A stretch of DNA of 64,000 bases from Phytophthora colocasiae (GCA_018806915.1 JAGKQI010000096.1:124001-188000), one strand, 5' to 3'; shown: positions 43,604 to 54,648, counted from the stretch's first letter. The notes: generated from the letters alone by a model not told the origin. Made by a program: numbers and translations.

Positions 43604-45783
43604 TTAGTACGCATCACCCACGTGTAGAAAGTTCCTGCCCGTGGCTCTGTTGCCTTGGTAGTCGACAACAAAGTCATCGGGCTTCGAGCCGTCCGGGAGC
43701 GGCACACCCCAGTCGCAGTCTTGCTCGATTCCGAGGTTGTTGTGGTGCATCTGGATACGGAACCAACCGTTCTCTCCCCAGTATGTTCCCCACGAGTTGC
43801 GTCCAATCCCTATCAACAATAAACATCCAGAAAAGTCAATATCGAGCGCAAAATGAGTAGATCACAGCGATCCAAACTTACAGTACTCCGTGTCCGTCTC
43901 TTCGTCGTATCCCCAGCCAGCAACCGAGATCTCATGGTTGATCAAAGGGAACATGACGCGCTCCGAGTAGATGCCACCCGTGTATGCCTCGAATTTTGAC
44001 GTGGCGTGCACACCGCAGCCAATGGGGCCACGCTTGTAGATTTCGGCCTTCATACGGTCAGCGCCACTCACCGAACCGTACTCCGAGACATAGTACTTCG
44101 CGAACTTCTTAATCGGCTCGCACACACCAGGGGTGAACGACTCTTTCGATGGCCAGCAACTGAGCAGCACGGCAAACGCACAACGGTTAGTTTACGTTGG
44201 ATCAAAATGAAATACAGACGGCCACTTACGTTTCACAGATAGCAAACTGGTCGCACTGCAAGTTCTTGGCCTGATAAGCTTGGCATGTTTGGTCGGGGAT
44301 ACCGTGCTGATGCGCATACTCGTATACCAAACCAGGGTTTCCGCCGTTGCAAGTACCTCCAGCGTGACAGTTGATGAGGACTTGCGGTGACAGAGCAATC
44401 TCAGGCCACGAAGCTGCTCATAATGTACATTTGAATTAGCAACCGAGTTGGCGAGATATTCTAGCCAGATCAAAAACTTACCATTTCTCAGGATCGAGAT
44501 ACGATCTGAAAGTGCGCTCGTGGTTCCCTGGGCCCAGCAGCTTCCACAATACTTTGGAATGTGCTGGTTCTTGTCCCCAGGTAACAAAAGTTCTTTCCGT
44601 CAATGTCGCGCCAGTCCCAGTTTTTCGGGAGATCCTTCACATCCATCGTATCGTGCGGAAGCGGTGAAATGACACGCTCACCGCCAGCAAAGTGCAGCTT
44701 CTGTCGGCAGCCACCCAGCTTCGATTCCACTAGTTCAGCGTCCTCTATCACTTCCTCCTCTTCCTCCTGATCTCCAATCGTAACGGGGGTCGGCCATCCA
44801 TCGTCTTTAGGCACTCCAAAGGCACATTCGCCTTCCAGTCCTACATTGTTGACACCACGGATAATGCGCATCCAGCCTTCTTCACCCCAGAAGCTCCCCC
44901 AACTGTTACGGAGAACCCAATAGGGCACTCCACCTTCTTCTCCCCATCCGACAATGGAAATTGCGTGATCCACTTCCGTAGCATTCGTCTTGTCGTCAAA
45001 GATACCCCCCGAGTACTTGAGGAAATCGTCGGTAACTGCAACACTGCAGGCAATGGGTCCGCGAGCGTAAATCTCCGCCATCATCTGCTGTTCCCCCAAC
45101 GTTGTACCGTATTCCGAAACATAATACTTGTCGTACGTCTTCTGCGGGAAACAGCCCTTGGACGGCAAGCAGTTCTCGCAAATGTCCAGATCCGTGCACG
45201 TGTTACCGGTATCATGTCCGGTAGCTGCGTACCGTTGACAGCCTTCCTCAGGGACTCCATTCTTCTGGATATAGCGATAAGCTTCCAGTTGGTCGCCACC
45301 ATGGCAGCCGTTGTCCTTCTTGTCACAGTTAAGAATCACTTGAGGGGACAGTACCACCCCCCTGTGCACTTCAACCGATGGTTTATTGCCTGGGCTGCGA
45401 TCCTTGGCGATCGCGATCCGATCGGCCAAAGCTGACGTTGCAGCTATAAATAATAGTTAAGAACATACCGTTAGATACCATATGTTAAATAACTTCAAGG
45501 AGTGATGGTCCTCACCGAACGACCAGCATGAGCCGCAGTAGTGAGGGATGTGCTGGTTACGCGAGATGCTCACATAGCGCGTGCCGTTAACGTTGCGCCA
45601 GTCGAAGTTCTTGGGCAGCTTGGACACATCCAGGTAGTCATGAGGACGAGGGGACGTGAGCGAGACTGAGCGGTCGGGACTGCGCACGTAGCCGTAGCCG
45701 CCGCTGCTCGTCAGTTCAGGCAGCGACGAGGCTGACGCAGAGACAGTGGCAGCTGCAAGAGCGAGGATCACAGACACTCGCAT
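43604..45783 (-). CDS. Two-domain cathepsin X/Z-like cysteine protease (papain family C1)
   Basis: Exons 45783-45516, 45443-44482, 44416-44230, 44159-43882 and 43809-43604. A signal peptide ([18 protein letters not shown]) leads to a first protease domain with the cathepsin Z opening [24 protein letters not shown] (Cys nucleophile), [11 protein letters not shown] (His) and [14 protein letters not shown] (Asn). An acidic linker (QEEEEEV) then leads to a second complete domain: [34 protein letters not shown] and [14 protein letters not shown]. Both triads are present. In domain 2 two single-base insertions in homopolymers (44575-44578 and 44586-44589) shift the frame out and further; without these it reads cleanly. 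The protein is presumably secreted or vacuolar. Confidence 0.82.
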
Positions 45784-46186
45784 TAGCTCGATGATCTCTT
45801 GGGGCTTGAGTTCTTGATGTCAGAATGAAGAGTGAATGATGCTTCAAGGAGGGGATTTATACCGGTTACAAAAGATATCGACAGGTATCCAGTTGAAGCG
45901 GTATTTATCGGTATATGAGTTACCGATTTGGCCGTATAAAAGGCGCTCACGGTACACCTTAACGGCTATCGTGCACGGCAGGTAGCGCCTTGCAAATTCG
46001 GCACAAGCTGTAGCGAATGGTTCTCCATGCTCGTACCAAGCCTCATCCGCGCAAGTGGTCTGTGTGGAGCGCTACGGCGCTTCCTCCAATAATGAAGTTA
46101 TACGCACAGTGAGCGACATATATTGATGTAACATTAATATATGTCACTCACTATAACGTGATCTCCCCTTGAACCACAACCAAATC
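45784..46186. other. Divergent intergenic region with large palindrome
   Basis: Shared upstream region of the protease and the reductase genes, 400 bases, no gene. It contains the inverted repeat listed separately. Confidence 0.6.
46108..46152. repeat. Inverted repeat, 17-base arms, in divergent promoter
   Basis: Arms 46108-46124 and 46136-46152 pair at 16 of 17 positions (core GACATATATT) around an 11-base loop. It sits 34 bases before the reductase start codon. It could be a regulator binding site, a hairpin in the 5' leader, or a transposon scar. Confidence 0.7.
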
Positions 46187-47020
46187 ATGCTGGTCAAAGT
46201 CCCCAGCATTGCGCTCCCCAGCGGGGCGATCATGCCTATGGTGGGGCTGGGCGTGTACAAGGCTGCTGCAGGGGAGGAAGCGTATGAGTCTGTACTGTCG
46301 GCTTTGCGCTTGGGGTACCGCCATATCGATACTGCACGGCTTTACGAGAACGAGGCGGATGTCGGACGTGCTGTTCGGGATTCCGGAATCCCTCGAGGCG
46401 AGATCTTCATCACCAGTAAACTGCGTGAGTTCCATTGGGGCTACGACAAAGCTATTGAGGGGACACGCTCGAGCAATGAGCTCATTGGGTGCGGCTATAT
46501 CGATCTGTTCCTACTGCACCAGCCGTTCGACCCCAAGCTTCGTGCTGACACTTGGCGAGCACTGGAAGACCTGCAGAAGGAAGGAATTCTACGTGATATT
46601 GGCGTGTCCAACTTTGGAGAGCCACATCTGGCCAAACTGGCTGAAACGTGGAGGGTGAAGCCGGCGGTGAACCAGATTGAACTGCATCCGTGGCTCACGA
46701 GAGCGCCGCTGGTCAAGTACTGCGAGGAGAATGGAATTCATTTGCAAGCTTTCTCTCCTCTAGCGAGGGTGAAGAAGATCGACGACCCGAGGCTTGTTGA
46801 GATTGCCAAGGAGGTGCAGGCCACGCCCGCTCAGGTGCTGATTGCCTGGGACTTGGCGAAGGGATACACCACACTCCCAAAGTCAGTGCACGAAACGAGA
46901 CAGAAGGAAAACTTGAAAGCGGCCAATGTGAAGCTGACGGCAGAGCAGGTGGCACGGCTCGATTCGTTCAATGAAGACTTCTTCTCTGGCACGGACCATG
47001 TCAGCAATTCTGCTGTTTAA
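46187..47020 (+). CDS. Aldo-keto reductase
   Basis: The frame opens at 46169, but the ATG at 46187 (MLVKVPSIALPSG) gives the usual family N terminus. 277 residues, intronless, a complete (beta/alpha)8 barrel. Catalytic tetrad: Asp in HIDTARLYENE, the Tyr of the same motif, Lys in ITSKL and His in LLHQP. The family signatures GVSNFGEPHL and the NADPH-binding LPKSVHETRQKENLKA are present. It should reduce aldehydes or ketones with NADPH in the cytosol; the physiological substrate cannot be told from sequence. Confidence 0.9.
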   Translation: MLVKVPSIALPSGAIMPMVGLGVYKAAAGEEAYESVLSALRLGYRHIDTARLYENEADVGRAVRDSGIPRGEIFITSKLREFHWGYDKAIEGTRSSNELIGCGYIDLFLLHQPFDPKLRADTWRALEDLQKEGILRDIGVSNFGEPHLAKLAETWRVKPAVNQIELHPWLTRAPLVKYCEENGIHLQAFSPLARVKKIDDPRLVEIAKEVQATPAQVLIAWDLAKGYTTLPKSVHETRQKENLKAANVKLTAEQVARLDSFNEDFFSGTDHVSNSAV

Positions 47021-47133
47021 TACTGTTGTAGCTGGTGAGAAACGTGAAGAGTTCATTACTGACGGCTGCGTTCTGTCTAACACGTCGACAACATATCCCT
47101 GACGCAAGACGTTCGTTCCTCTTCTTCGCCTGC

Positions 47134-48659
47134 TTATAGATGATCTTCACTAGACGTAATGAGGGATTGCGGTAGGTGACCAGTCTCGTTCACTGCAGTG
47201 ACTTTGATAGGTCGATTCGCACACACATCGATACGAGTAACGCTGCAGTGGTTGATCTCGAAATGGCCCCAGGTATTCGCCGCGTCGATCCCAAGTGCAC
47301 GACACAAGAAGAACCGGATCAAGTTGGCATGACACACAAGTACACAATAGGATTCTTCGTCGTCTTCATCCTGAGTTTCACCCGAACTCAAGAAGAACCA
47401 GTTGAAAGCTTTCTCCATCCTCTCGACATCGATACGGCTCCGTTCCCCCATACCACCGAACGCGCTATTGCTGCGTGCTCCACCCACTGAGGGATCGGTA
47501 GAGTATGGAGTTCCAGGCCAGCCTTCACGTAACAACCCACTCGGATTTAACGAAACTTCCCCAAAGTTAGTGGCGATAATACCAGCCGTCTCCACAGCGC
47601 GCGTCATATCGCTATGGTGGATAGTGATGTCGTGTCGCGTGGGGGTGCGGTTGTGTGCCATTCCCAGACATTTACCAACCATTTCAGCTTGCTGCCTCCC
47701 CATCTGCGAGAGAACTTGTTCCGAGTCCGATGCTTGAGGTACATGGGCGTTGATGTAGTGACCATGACGTACCAGAATAATGTGCTTGGTTCTAGGCGGC
47801 GTGGAGTAGACAAATTCTCCCAGCAATGACTGCACTTGCTCCTGGTACGATTCACCCGGCTTTATCTTCGGTTTCTGGTCGCCCCCATGCGCATTTCCGC
47901 TTTCTCCTGCTTGCTGCATCGCTCTAAAGGGGCCTGAAAGGGCACGCTTGTCCGCTTGACTCCCTGTGCTTTGTCGTACTTTGCCTGCTTTTTGATACCT
48001 AAGAATGCCATTAACCCACTCGACGTACTCCTCCTTGGTAGACGCCATAAACACATACGAAGGTGCTCGTTGCCCATTGCCACTGTCATCCAACCGATAC
48101 AGTAGCTGGAATTTACAGTCCTTTTTGAAAGCTTCATGCGCCAATTCCATAGAGTCAAGATCGAGAACAATGGTATGGTGGCTGTCTTTCGACACTGTTT
48201 CCAGCGACAATCCGCTGGGCTTCCGTACCAAAACGCAGTAAATCTGCACACAATACACTGTCAGCACTCTGTCTGCATTGCATCGTCATTTGCACAGCTC
48301 CTCACCGATCCAAGAGTGCGGAAAACCGGCGTTTGCTCCTTGCCGACCTGCTCCGCCACAACCAGAAGCCCCTCGACCTCTACGACTTCACCATCACGGC
48401 GTCTAGTGCCTGGCATAGACGTTAATAGTGCGCGCTTATTGCTGCGCTTCTTATCGTTCGGTAGTTCAGCAGATAACGACGTCAAGTCAGTGGGAAGAGT
48501 CCCGCTGGCAGGCCGCTGCTTGCGCTTGGGGGAGCTTCTTGGGCCTTCCTCGCCCGCTAACGACAGCTCCTGGATGCGCACGGCCTCCGTCTTGACGGAG
48601 AGCTCTGCACTGCCCTTACCGCGCCCGGGCGTCGGGGTCACGGCCAAGTCCAATGACAT
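47134..48659 (-). CDS. PH-domain protein with histidine (PGAM5-like) phosphatase domain
   Basis: Exons 48659-48306 and 48243-47134 (62-base intron); the ATG at 48659 (MSLDLAVTPTPG) is the only well-placed start. A disordered Lys/Ser-rich N terminus is followed by a PH domain split by the intron (VEVEGLLVVAEQ ... YVFMASTKEEYVEWVNGIL, with the conserved Trp). The C-terminal half is a phosphoglycerate mutase-like phosphatase: HIILVRHGHY with the phospho-accepting His, SDMTRAVETA, and the second catalytic His in CVLVCHANLIRF. This resembles PGAM5, a protein Ser/Thr phosphatase, but with a lipid-binding PH domain in place of a membrane anchor. It converges on the reductase gene. Confidence 0.8.
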
Positions 48660-49341
48660 CCAGAAGCGCGACTTGTAAATGATAATGACAAATGAAAAGT
48701 GTTCTGAAAATTTACAATACCGGTACCGTACAGTACAGGAAGTTGCCTTCAGGTTCAACCGATGGTCATTGTCATCCGTACAGCGACAACCTGAAAGGAT
48801 TAGTGGAGCCACTAATGCAGGAATGAGACATCGTAGAGGTTCAGGGTCGGATGAGTGTGAGCTTCGGCTCAACCACGGCATCGCAAGATGGCAGACAGGT
48901 ATGAATATGCCGCTTAATGATGAAAGTTTCAGCGGAGGATTCGGCGAGCGTAGGTATATCCAGAACCAATAAGGCTCGTCATCGATCTCTATCAACTTTC
49001 TCTTCTCAGCAACGTGGAGGATGGCAACAAGTGACTAAAATCCTTCAAGAGAATTTTTGTCGCAATCAACAGCTGCTGCTACTGAAGTATGGAGACGATA
49101 AAACGAGCGGCGCTCAACAAAGACCGGAAGCTTTTGGTCGCCAGGATGGTAGATAGGATCGGGCTTGACGGCGCAAGAAGTTCCTCGCTATGTGTGTATT
49201 TTTTTCAACGAGGAAGACGCAAAATTTACTAAAAGGATGGCGTTCTTCCTGCAGTGAAAAAGCCGGAGTCTGATCACACTCTCGAGTCGGTTGAATGAAT
49301 CCGGGCCCGAAATGCTGCTGCATGGACAGTTATACAGTGCA
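48660..49341. other. Gene-free stretch
   Basis: No recognisable gene or RNA. The open frame at 48917-49156 (+) has no family resemblance. Confidence 0.5.
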
Positions 49342-49353
49342 CTAGCGCTCTGG

Positions 49354-49372
49354 GCGCCCGCTACGCGGGCGC
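49354..49372 (-). repeat. Helitron 3'-terminal hairpin
   Basis: Eight-base stem GCGCCCGC/GCGGGCGC with a 3-base loop, 8 bases from the CTAG end. Confidence 0.85.
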
Positions 49373-49500
49373 GTGGGCATACATGTAGTTGGTCCCAGTA
49401 GTTTGGGTAAGGTTCATAAAGACCAGGGAAATTAAAAATATTACATGATTCAAGGATTTTCCACATGAAAGTAAGAAATTTTATTCATAAAAATATGCAC

Positions 49501-51249
49501 TTAGAACTCGAAGATCTCCCGATAGACAATGTTCTTGGTGTGTACGTTCCCGTCCTCGTCGATAGCTTCCGGGTCCACGGCTATCTTGATCGCCTTCCGT
49601 GAAGTCACCCTCGACAACGCGACATACAACTGTCCATGCGCGAACACAGGGGACTCGAGGTAGATCCCTACGTGGTGGATAGACTGTCCTTGGGCCTTGT
49701 TGATCGTCATCGCAAATGCCGGAACCACAGGAAACTGTTTTCGCCGAAGCTTGAACGGGAATTCCTTGTCGTCATCTTCATTGTAGAAGATGATACGCGG
49801 AATGAATACTCGCTTTCCCTTGAACGGCCCAGTCATAATCGTAGCTTCAATGCTTCGCTCACGCAGTGACACCACTCGAAGTCGTGTTCCGTTACACAAT
49901 TCTGCGTCGCTGTTCAGGTTGCGAATCATAATGATCGGAGTTCCAACTTTCAATACAATCCGGTGTGGCGGGATACCGGAGAAATTCAGAGAGTTCAAGA
50001 ACTCTGGCTCAAACATGTTTGGATCCGCAACACCTTCGAGACTGTCAACAGAGAGGTACTCTTTTGTTTCTCCTGATAGACGTTCCGAGACCATGTCGTT
50101 AATTCTCCTCACACTTGCGTTCGTTGGTGCCAAAATGGCTCGTTCAACGAAGTAGTCATCCGGAAGATTGTCGTCACCAACACCAGGATACACTGCATCA
50201 ATAAGCGCATTGACGTTGCGCTTCCGCCTGTTCTCATCCAGATCATCAACATCTCGATCAGCTGATGTTTCCATTGGCGGTAGGAGATTGAAGTTTGGAG
50301 GTGCTTCCATGTCTTCGTTATCTTTGGTTTCTTCGTCATCCCATCGATCATCCCCTCGTGTGCCTGGTATGATGCACATGTCGAGTGGAAGGCATATGTC
50401 GTTCTCACTGATATCGGAGTTCACTGGATATCGACCCTCCCCAATCTGAAGCAAGAAGTCGGAAAACTCTGCCAATTCAGCGGCGCTTGCTGGGTCCGGA
50501 GCCGTCTGAACACGCATATTCTCCGTCAGACGCACTTGTCGTAGATGGCTCCACAGTGCGGAAGACTTGAAGCAAGCATCCAGCGTTTCTGCCCGAGTAG
50601 CATCCTTCAACACAGGCAGGATCTGTCGATGGTCTCCACTGAAAACCATGACCTTGCCTATAAATGGCTCCAACTCGTTCTTCATAATATCCCGGAACGA
50701 CCGATCCACAGCTTCGAAGCACGCTCGATTCATCATAGGAGCTTCATCCCAGATGATTAATCTTGCCTTGCGGATCCGTTCTGCCTTCTGGCTCTGCCAA
50801 GACAGACTACATGTTGAACACTCGGACAGTTTAAGCGGAATCCGAAATGTAGAATGTGCCGTGTGTCCCCCTGTCAACAATGTCGCTGCGTTGCCACTGG
50901 AAGCCACTGCTATCGCCACCTTTCTCTGTAGACGGACATGAGCTAGTATCTGCTCCAGCAAGAACGATTTACCAGTTCCACCCGGGCCGTCCACAAAAAC
51001 CAGCTTCTGTCCACCGACTGGGTGATGTACAGCTTCGATGACTTGGTCAAAAATGTCTTTCTGGTTCTGGTTCATCCGATCCGCAAGCGTCGCAGTTCTC
51101 TCAAGGTCGTCCAGTTCGTACGCTGCTACCTCCTGTGCGACGATATCCATAATGTCTTTCTGGTTCTGGTTCATCCGATCCGCAAGCGTCGCAGTTCTCT
51201 CAAGGTCGTCCGGTTCGTACGCGGCTACCTCCTGTGCGACGATATCCAT
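49501..51249 (-). CDS. Pif1-like DNA helicase of a Helitron (Rep domain missing)
   Basis: 582 codons from the first ATG; the frame is open without ATG up to about 51319. Superfamily 1B helicase motifs are all present: Walker A GPGGTGKSFLL, Walker B LIIWDEAPM, motif III VFSGDHRQILPVL, LTENMRV, FAMTINKAQGQS and LYVALSRVTS. The region GIPPHRIVLKVGTPIIMIRN is typical of eukaryotic Helitron helicases. The enzyme would unwind DNA for rolling-circle transposition. The usual N-terminal HUH nuclease is absent, so this is the C-terminal part of a Rep-Hel protein. A 99-base tandem duplication lengthens its N terminus (next entry). Confidence 0.82.
   Translation of the reverse strand: MDIVAQEVAAYEPDDLERTATLADRMNQNQKDIMDIVAQEVAAYELDDLERTATLADRMNQNQKDIFDQVIEAVHHPVGGQKLVFVDGPGGTGKSFLLEQILAHVRLQRKVAIAVASSGNAATLLTGGHTAHSTFRIPLKLSECSTCSLSWQSQKAERIRKARLIIWDEAPMMNRACFEAVDRSFRDIMKNELEPFIGKVMVFSGDHRQILPVLKDATRAETLDACFKSSALWSHLRQVRLTENMRVQTAPDPASAAELAEFSDFLLQIGEGRYPVNSDISENDICLPLDMCIIPGTRGDDRWDDEETKDNEDMEAPPNFNLLPPMETSADRDVDDLDENRRKRNVNALIDAVYPGVGDDNLPDDYFVERAILAPTNASVRRINDMVSERLSGETKEYLSVDSLEGVADPNMFEPEFLNSLNFSGIPPHRIVLKVGTPIIMIRNLNSDAELCNGTRLRVVSLRERSIEATIMTGPFKGKRVFIPRIIFYNEDDDKEFPFKLRRKQFPVVPAFAMTINKAQGQSIHHVGIYLESPVFAHGQLYVALSRVTSRKAIKIAVDPEAIDEDGNVHTKNIVYREIFEF
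51052..51249 (-). repeat. Two tandem 99-base units in the helicase frame
   Basis: 51052-51150 and 51151-51249 are nearly identical (a few substitutions) and duplicate 33 codons (DIVAQEVAAYE ... NQNQKDI) in frame. Confidence 0.85.
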
Positions 51250-51331
51250 AGGATCCGCAGACTGGCGTGCGACTTCGTCAGAAACGTCGCTGTACGTTTC
51301 GAGACCAGGAAGCCCATACGTACATATGTAG

Positions 51332-51693
51332 CGTTTTTCCGTTCGAAATCAGATACTCCGCCAGCCACGTCAGGCACTAATACTCTGCTATGCGCCAGAC
51401 TTCCTCGTCACGGTTTGTTAGGTTCGATTCGATTAAGTTCGTTCTATTAGGTTCGAAAATTCGATTAGGTTCGAATCCAGATAAGTCCGAATAATTACGT
51501 GGACAGTGCTAGTTTTGTAATTTCTGGAAAGAAGGTTCCAGTCAATAAGGTAGGTGCAGCTGCTTTGATAGGAGAAAAGTGTATAGAAATGTATCGAGAC
51601 GCGCACCAAAAAAGATGCCACTCGAAAGGCTCAGGCCGGTGGAAAGGGGCGTGACCGACGGACAGACACGTTATGATCTTACTGTGAAGTTGA
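51332..51693. other. Gene-free spacer with TTAGGTTCGA repeats
   Basis: Lies between the helicase frame and the Helitron array. TTAGGTTCGA occurs three times within about 60 bases (51418-51475) with related TTAAGTTCG and TTCGATTC words. No gene seen. Confidence 0.6.
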
Positions 51694-52631
51694 CTAGCCG
51701 AGTGCCGCCCGCTTTTGCGGGCGGTTTGTATGTGTTTGGGTGAAGCCCGTGGTGCTCACTGTTCCAGTTCGCCCCACTACTCACCATCGGCGCCACACCT
51801 TCGGCGCGCGCCAGTCCGCCTAGGTGCTACCTTCGCTTCGCTCGGTAGGATGTATTTTAGCCAATCACCAGTGGGGGCTGCGAGCTCGCAGCTATTATTT
51901 CGTACTTATCGAAGCAATTTAGCTGAGTGGCGCCCGCTTTTGCGGGCGATTTGTATGTGTTTGGTTGAAACCCGTGGTGCTCACTGTTCCAGTTCGCCCC
52001 ACTACTCACCATCGGCGCCACACCTTCGGCGCGCGCCAGTCCGCCTAGGTGCTACCTTCGCTTCGCTCGGTAGGATGTATTTTAGCCAATCACCAGTGGG
52101 GGCTGCGAGCTCGCAGCTATTATTTCGTACTTATCGAAGCAATATGGCCGAGTGGCGCCCGCTTTTGCGGGCGGTTTGTATGTGTTTGGTTGAAACCCGT
52201 GGGGCTCACTGTTCCAGTTCGCCCCACTACTCTCCATCGGCGCCACACCTTCGGCGCGCGCCAGTTGGCCGAGGTGCTACCTTCGCTTCGCTCGGTAGGA
52301 TGTATTTTAGCCAATCACCTGTCTGTAAAGCGGGGCAGCTCAGCATTTTAATCGTACTTTGCTTAATTTTGTCCAATGAAAATTTTGTGGCCGGGTGTGC
52401 GGACCAATCAGAGGCCATTGAGAGGGTTATCATTAGTGGGCTATATTTGTAATTTTGGCATTCCTGAGAGCAGTCTAGAACGTAGGGATAGGCTACACTA
52501 TGGGAAAATACAGTATAGAATACGTACATGTACACAATGGAGAGACAGGTAGCTACGCAGGTTTATGCGCTACGACGTTGAACACACACACAACGGACAC
52601 ACAGACGCCGCACTAGCCTAGAGAGTAGAGA
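51694..52631 (-). repeat. Array unit 1 (938 bases) with triplicated 225-base 3' part
   Basis: 5' end TCTCTAC at 52631, 3' CTAG at 51694-51697. Contains three copies of the hairpin-bearing 3' segment spaced exactly 225 bases. The inner copies end in CTAA or a degenerate CCAT instead of CTAG. Confidence 0.8.
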
Positions 52632-53135
52632 CTAGCCGAGTGCCGCCCGCTTTTGCGGGCGGTTTGTATGTGTTTGGTTGAAACCCGTGGTGCTCACTGT
52701 TCCAGTTCGCCCCACTACTCACCATCGGCGCCACACCTTCGGCGCGCGCCAGTTGGCCGAGGTGCTACCTTCGCTTCGCTCGGTAGGATGTATTTTAGCC
52801 AATCACCGGTCTGTAAAGCGGGGCAGCTCAGCATTTTAATCGTACTTAGCTTCATTTTGTCCAATGAAAATTTTGTGGCCGGGTGTGCGGACCAATCAGA
52901 GGCCATGGAGAGGGTTATCATTAGTGGGCTATATTTGTAATTTTGGCATTCCTAAGAGCAGTCTGGAACATAGGGATAGGCTACACCATGGGAAAATACA
53001 GTATAGAATACGTACATGTACACAATGGAGAGACAGGTAGCTACGCAGGTTTATGCGCTACGACGTTGAACACACACACAACGGACACACAGACACACAG
53101 ACACACAGACACGGCACTAGCCTAGAGGGCAGAGA
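52632..53135 (-). repeat. Array unit 2 (504 bases)
   Basis: TCTCTGCCC at 53135 to CTAG at 52632; nearly identical to unit 4. Confidence 0.85.
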
Positions 53136-53635
53136 CTAGCCGAGTGCCGCCCGCTTTGCGGGCGGTGTGTATGTGTTTGGTTGAAACCCGTGGGGCTCAC
53201 TGTTCCAGTTCGCCCCACTACTCACCATCGGCGCCACACCTTCGGCGCGCGCCGGTTGGCCGAGGTACCTTCGCTTCGCTCGGTAGGATGCATTTCAGCC
53301 AATCACCGGTCTGTAAAGCGGGGCAGCTCAGCATTTTAATCGTACTTAGCTTCATTTTGTCCAATGAAAGTTTTGTGGCCGGGTGTGCGGACCAATCAGA
53401 GGCCATTGAGAGGGTTATCATTAGTGGGCTATATTTGTAATTTTGGCATTCCTAAGAGCAGTCTGGAACATAGGGATAGGCTACACCATGGGAAAATACA
53501 GTATAGAATACGTACATGTACACAATGGAGAGACAGGTAGCTACGCAGGTTTATGCGCTACGACGTTGAACACACACACAACGGACACACAGACACACAG
53601 ACACACAGACACGGCACTAGCCTAGAGGGCAGAGA
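53136..53635 (-). repeat. Array unit 3 (500 bases)
   Basis: TCTCTGCCC at 53635 to CTAG at 53136; one T shorter in the hairpin loop; shares substitutions with unit 5. Confidence 0.85.
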
Positions 53636-54139
53636 CTAGCCGAGTGCCGCCCGCTTTTGCGGGCGGTTTGTATGTGTTTGGTTGAAACCCGTGGTGCTCA
53701 CTGTTCCAGTTCGCCCCACTACTCACCATCGGCGCCACACCTTCGGCGCGCGCCAGTTGGCCGAGGTGCTACCTTCGCTTCGCTCGGTAGGATGTATTTT
53801 AGCCAATCACCGGTCTGTAAAGCGGGGCAGCTCAGCATTTTAATCGTACTTAGCTTCATTTTGTCCAATGAAAATTTTGTGGCCGGGTGTGCGGACCAAT
53901 CAGAGGCCATGGAGAGGGTTATCATTAGTGGGCTATATTTGTAATTTTGGCATTCCTAAGAGCAGTCTGGAACATAGGGATAGGCTACACCATGGGAAAA
54001 TACAGTATAGAATACGTACATGTACACAATGGAGAGACAGGTAGCTACGCAGGTTTATGCGCTACGACGTTGAACACACACACAACGGACACACAGACAC
54101 ACAGACACACAGACACGGCACTAGCCTAGAGGGCAGAGA
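53636..54139 (-). repeat. Array unit 4 (504 bases)
   Basis: TCTCTGCCC at 54139 to CTAG at 53636. Units 2-3 and 4-5 alternate between the same two variants, implying duplication of a two-unit block. Confidence 0.85.
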
Positions 54140-54648
54140 CTAGCCGAGTGCCGCCCGCTTTTGCGGGCGGTTTGTATGTGTTTGGTTGAAACCCGTGGGG
54201 CTCACTGTTCCAGTTCGCCCCACTACTCACCATCGGCGCCACACCTTCGGCGCGCGCCGGTTGGCCGAGGTACCTTCGCTTCGCTCGGTAGGATGCATTT
54301 CAGCCAATCACCGGTCTGTAAAGCGGGGCAGCTCAGCATTTTAATCGTACTTAGCTTCATTTTGTCCAATGAAAGTTTTGTGGCCGGGTGTGCGGACCAA
54401 TCAGAGGCCATTGAGAGGGTTATCATTAGTGGGCTATATTTGTAATTTTGGCATTCCTAAGAGCAGTCTGGAACATAGGGATAGGCTACACCATGGGAAA
54501 ATACAGTATAGAATACGTACATGTACACAATGGAGAGACAGGTAGCTACGCAGGTTTATGCGCTACGACGTTGAACACACACACAACGGACACACAGACA
54601 CACAGAACTTACACAGACACGGCACTAGCCTGAAGGGAAAAGAGGGAA
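54140..54648 (-). repeat. Array unit 5 (509 bases)
   Basis: CTAG at 54140-54143. The 5' end near 54648 has decayed (TTCCCTC in place of TCTCTG). Confidence 0.75.

Larger units (their letters stand above)
49342..51331 (-). mobile_element. Helitron remnant with helicase gene and intact 3' terminus
   Basis: On the minus strand the element ends in a GC hairpin (arms 49354-49361 and 49365-49372, loop of 3), 8 bases, then CTAG at 49345-49342, followed by a T outside. This is the exact Helitron 3' signature. The gene inside encodes only the Pif1-like helicase; no HUH replication initiator (Rep) part is present, so the 5' side is missing. The upper boundary given is simply where the open frame ends. 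Confidence 0.8.
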
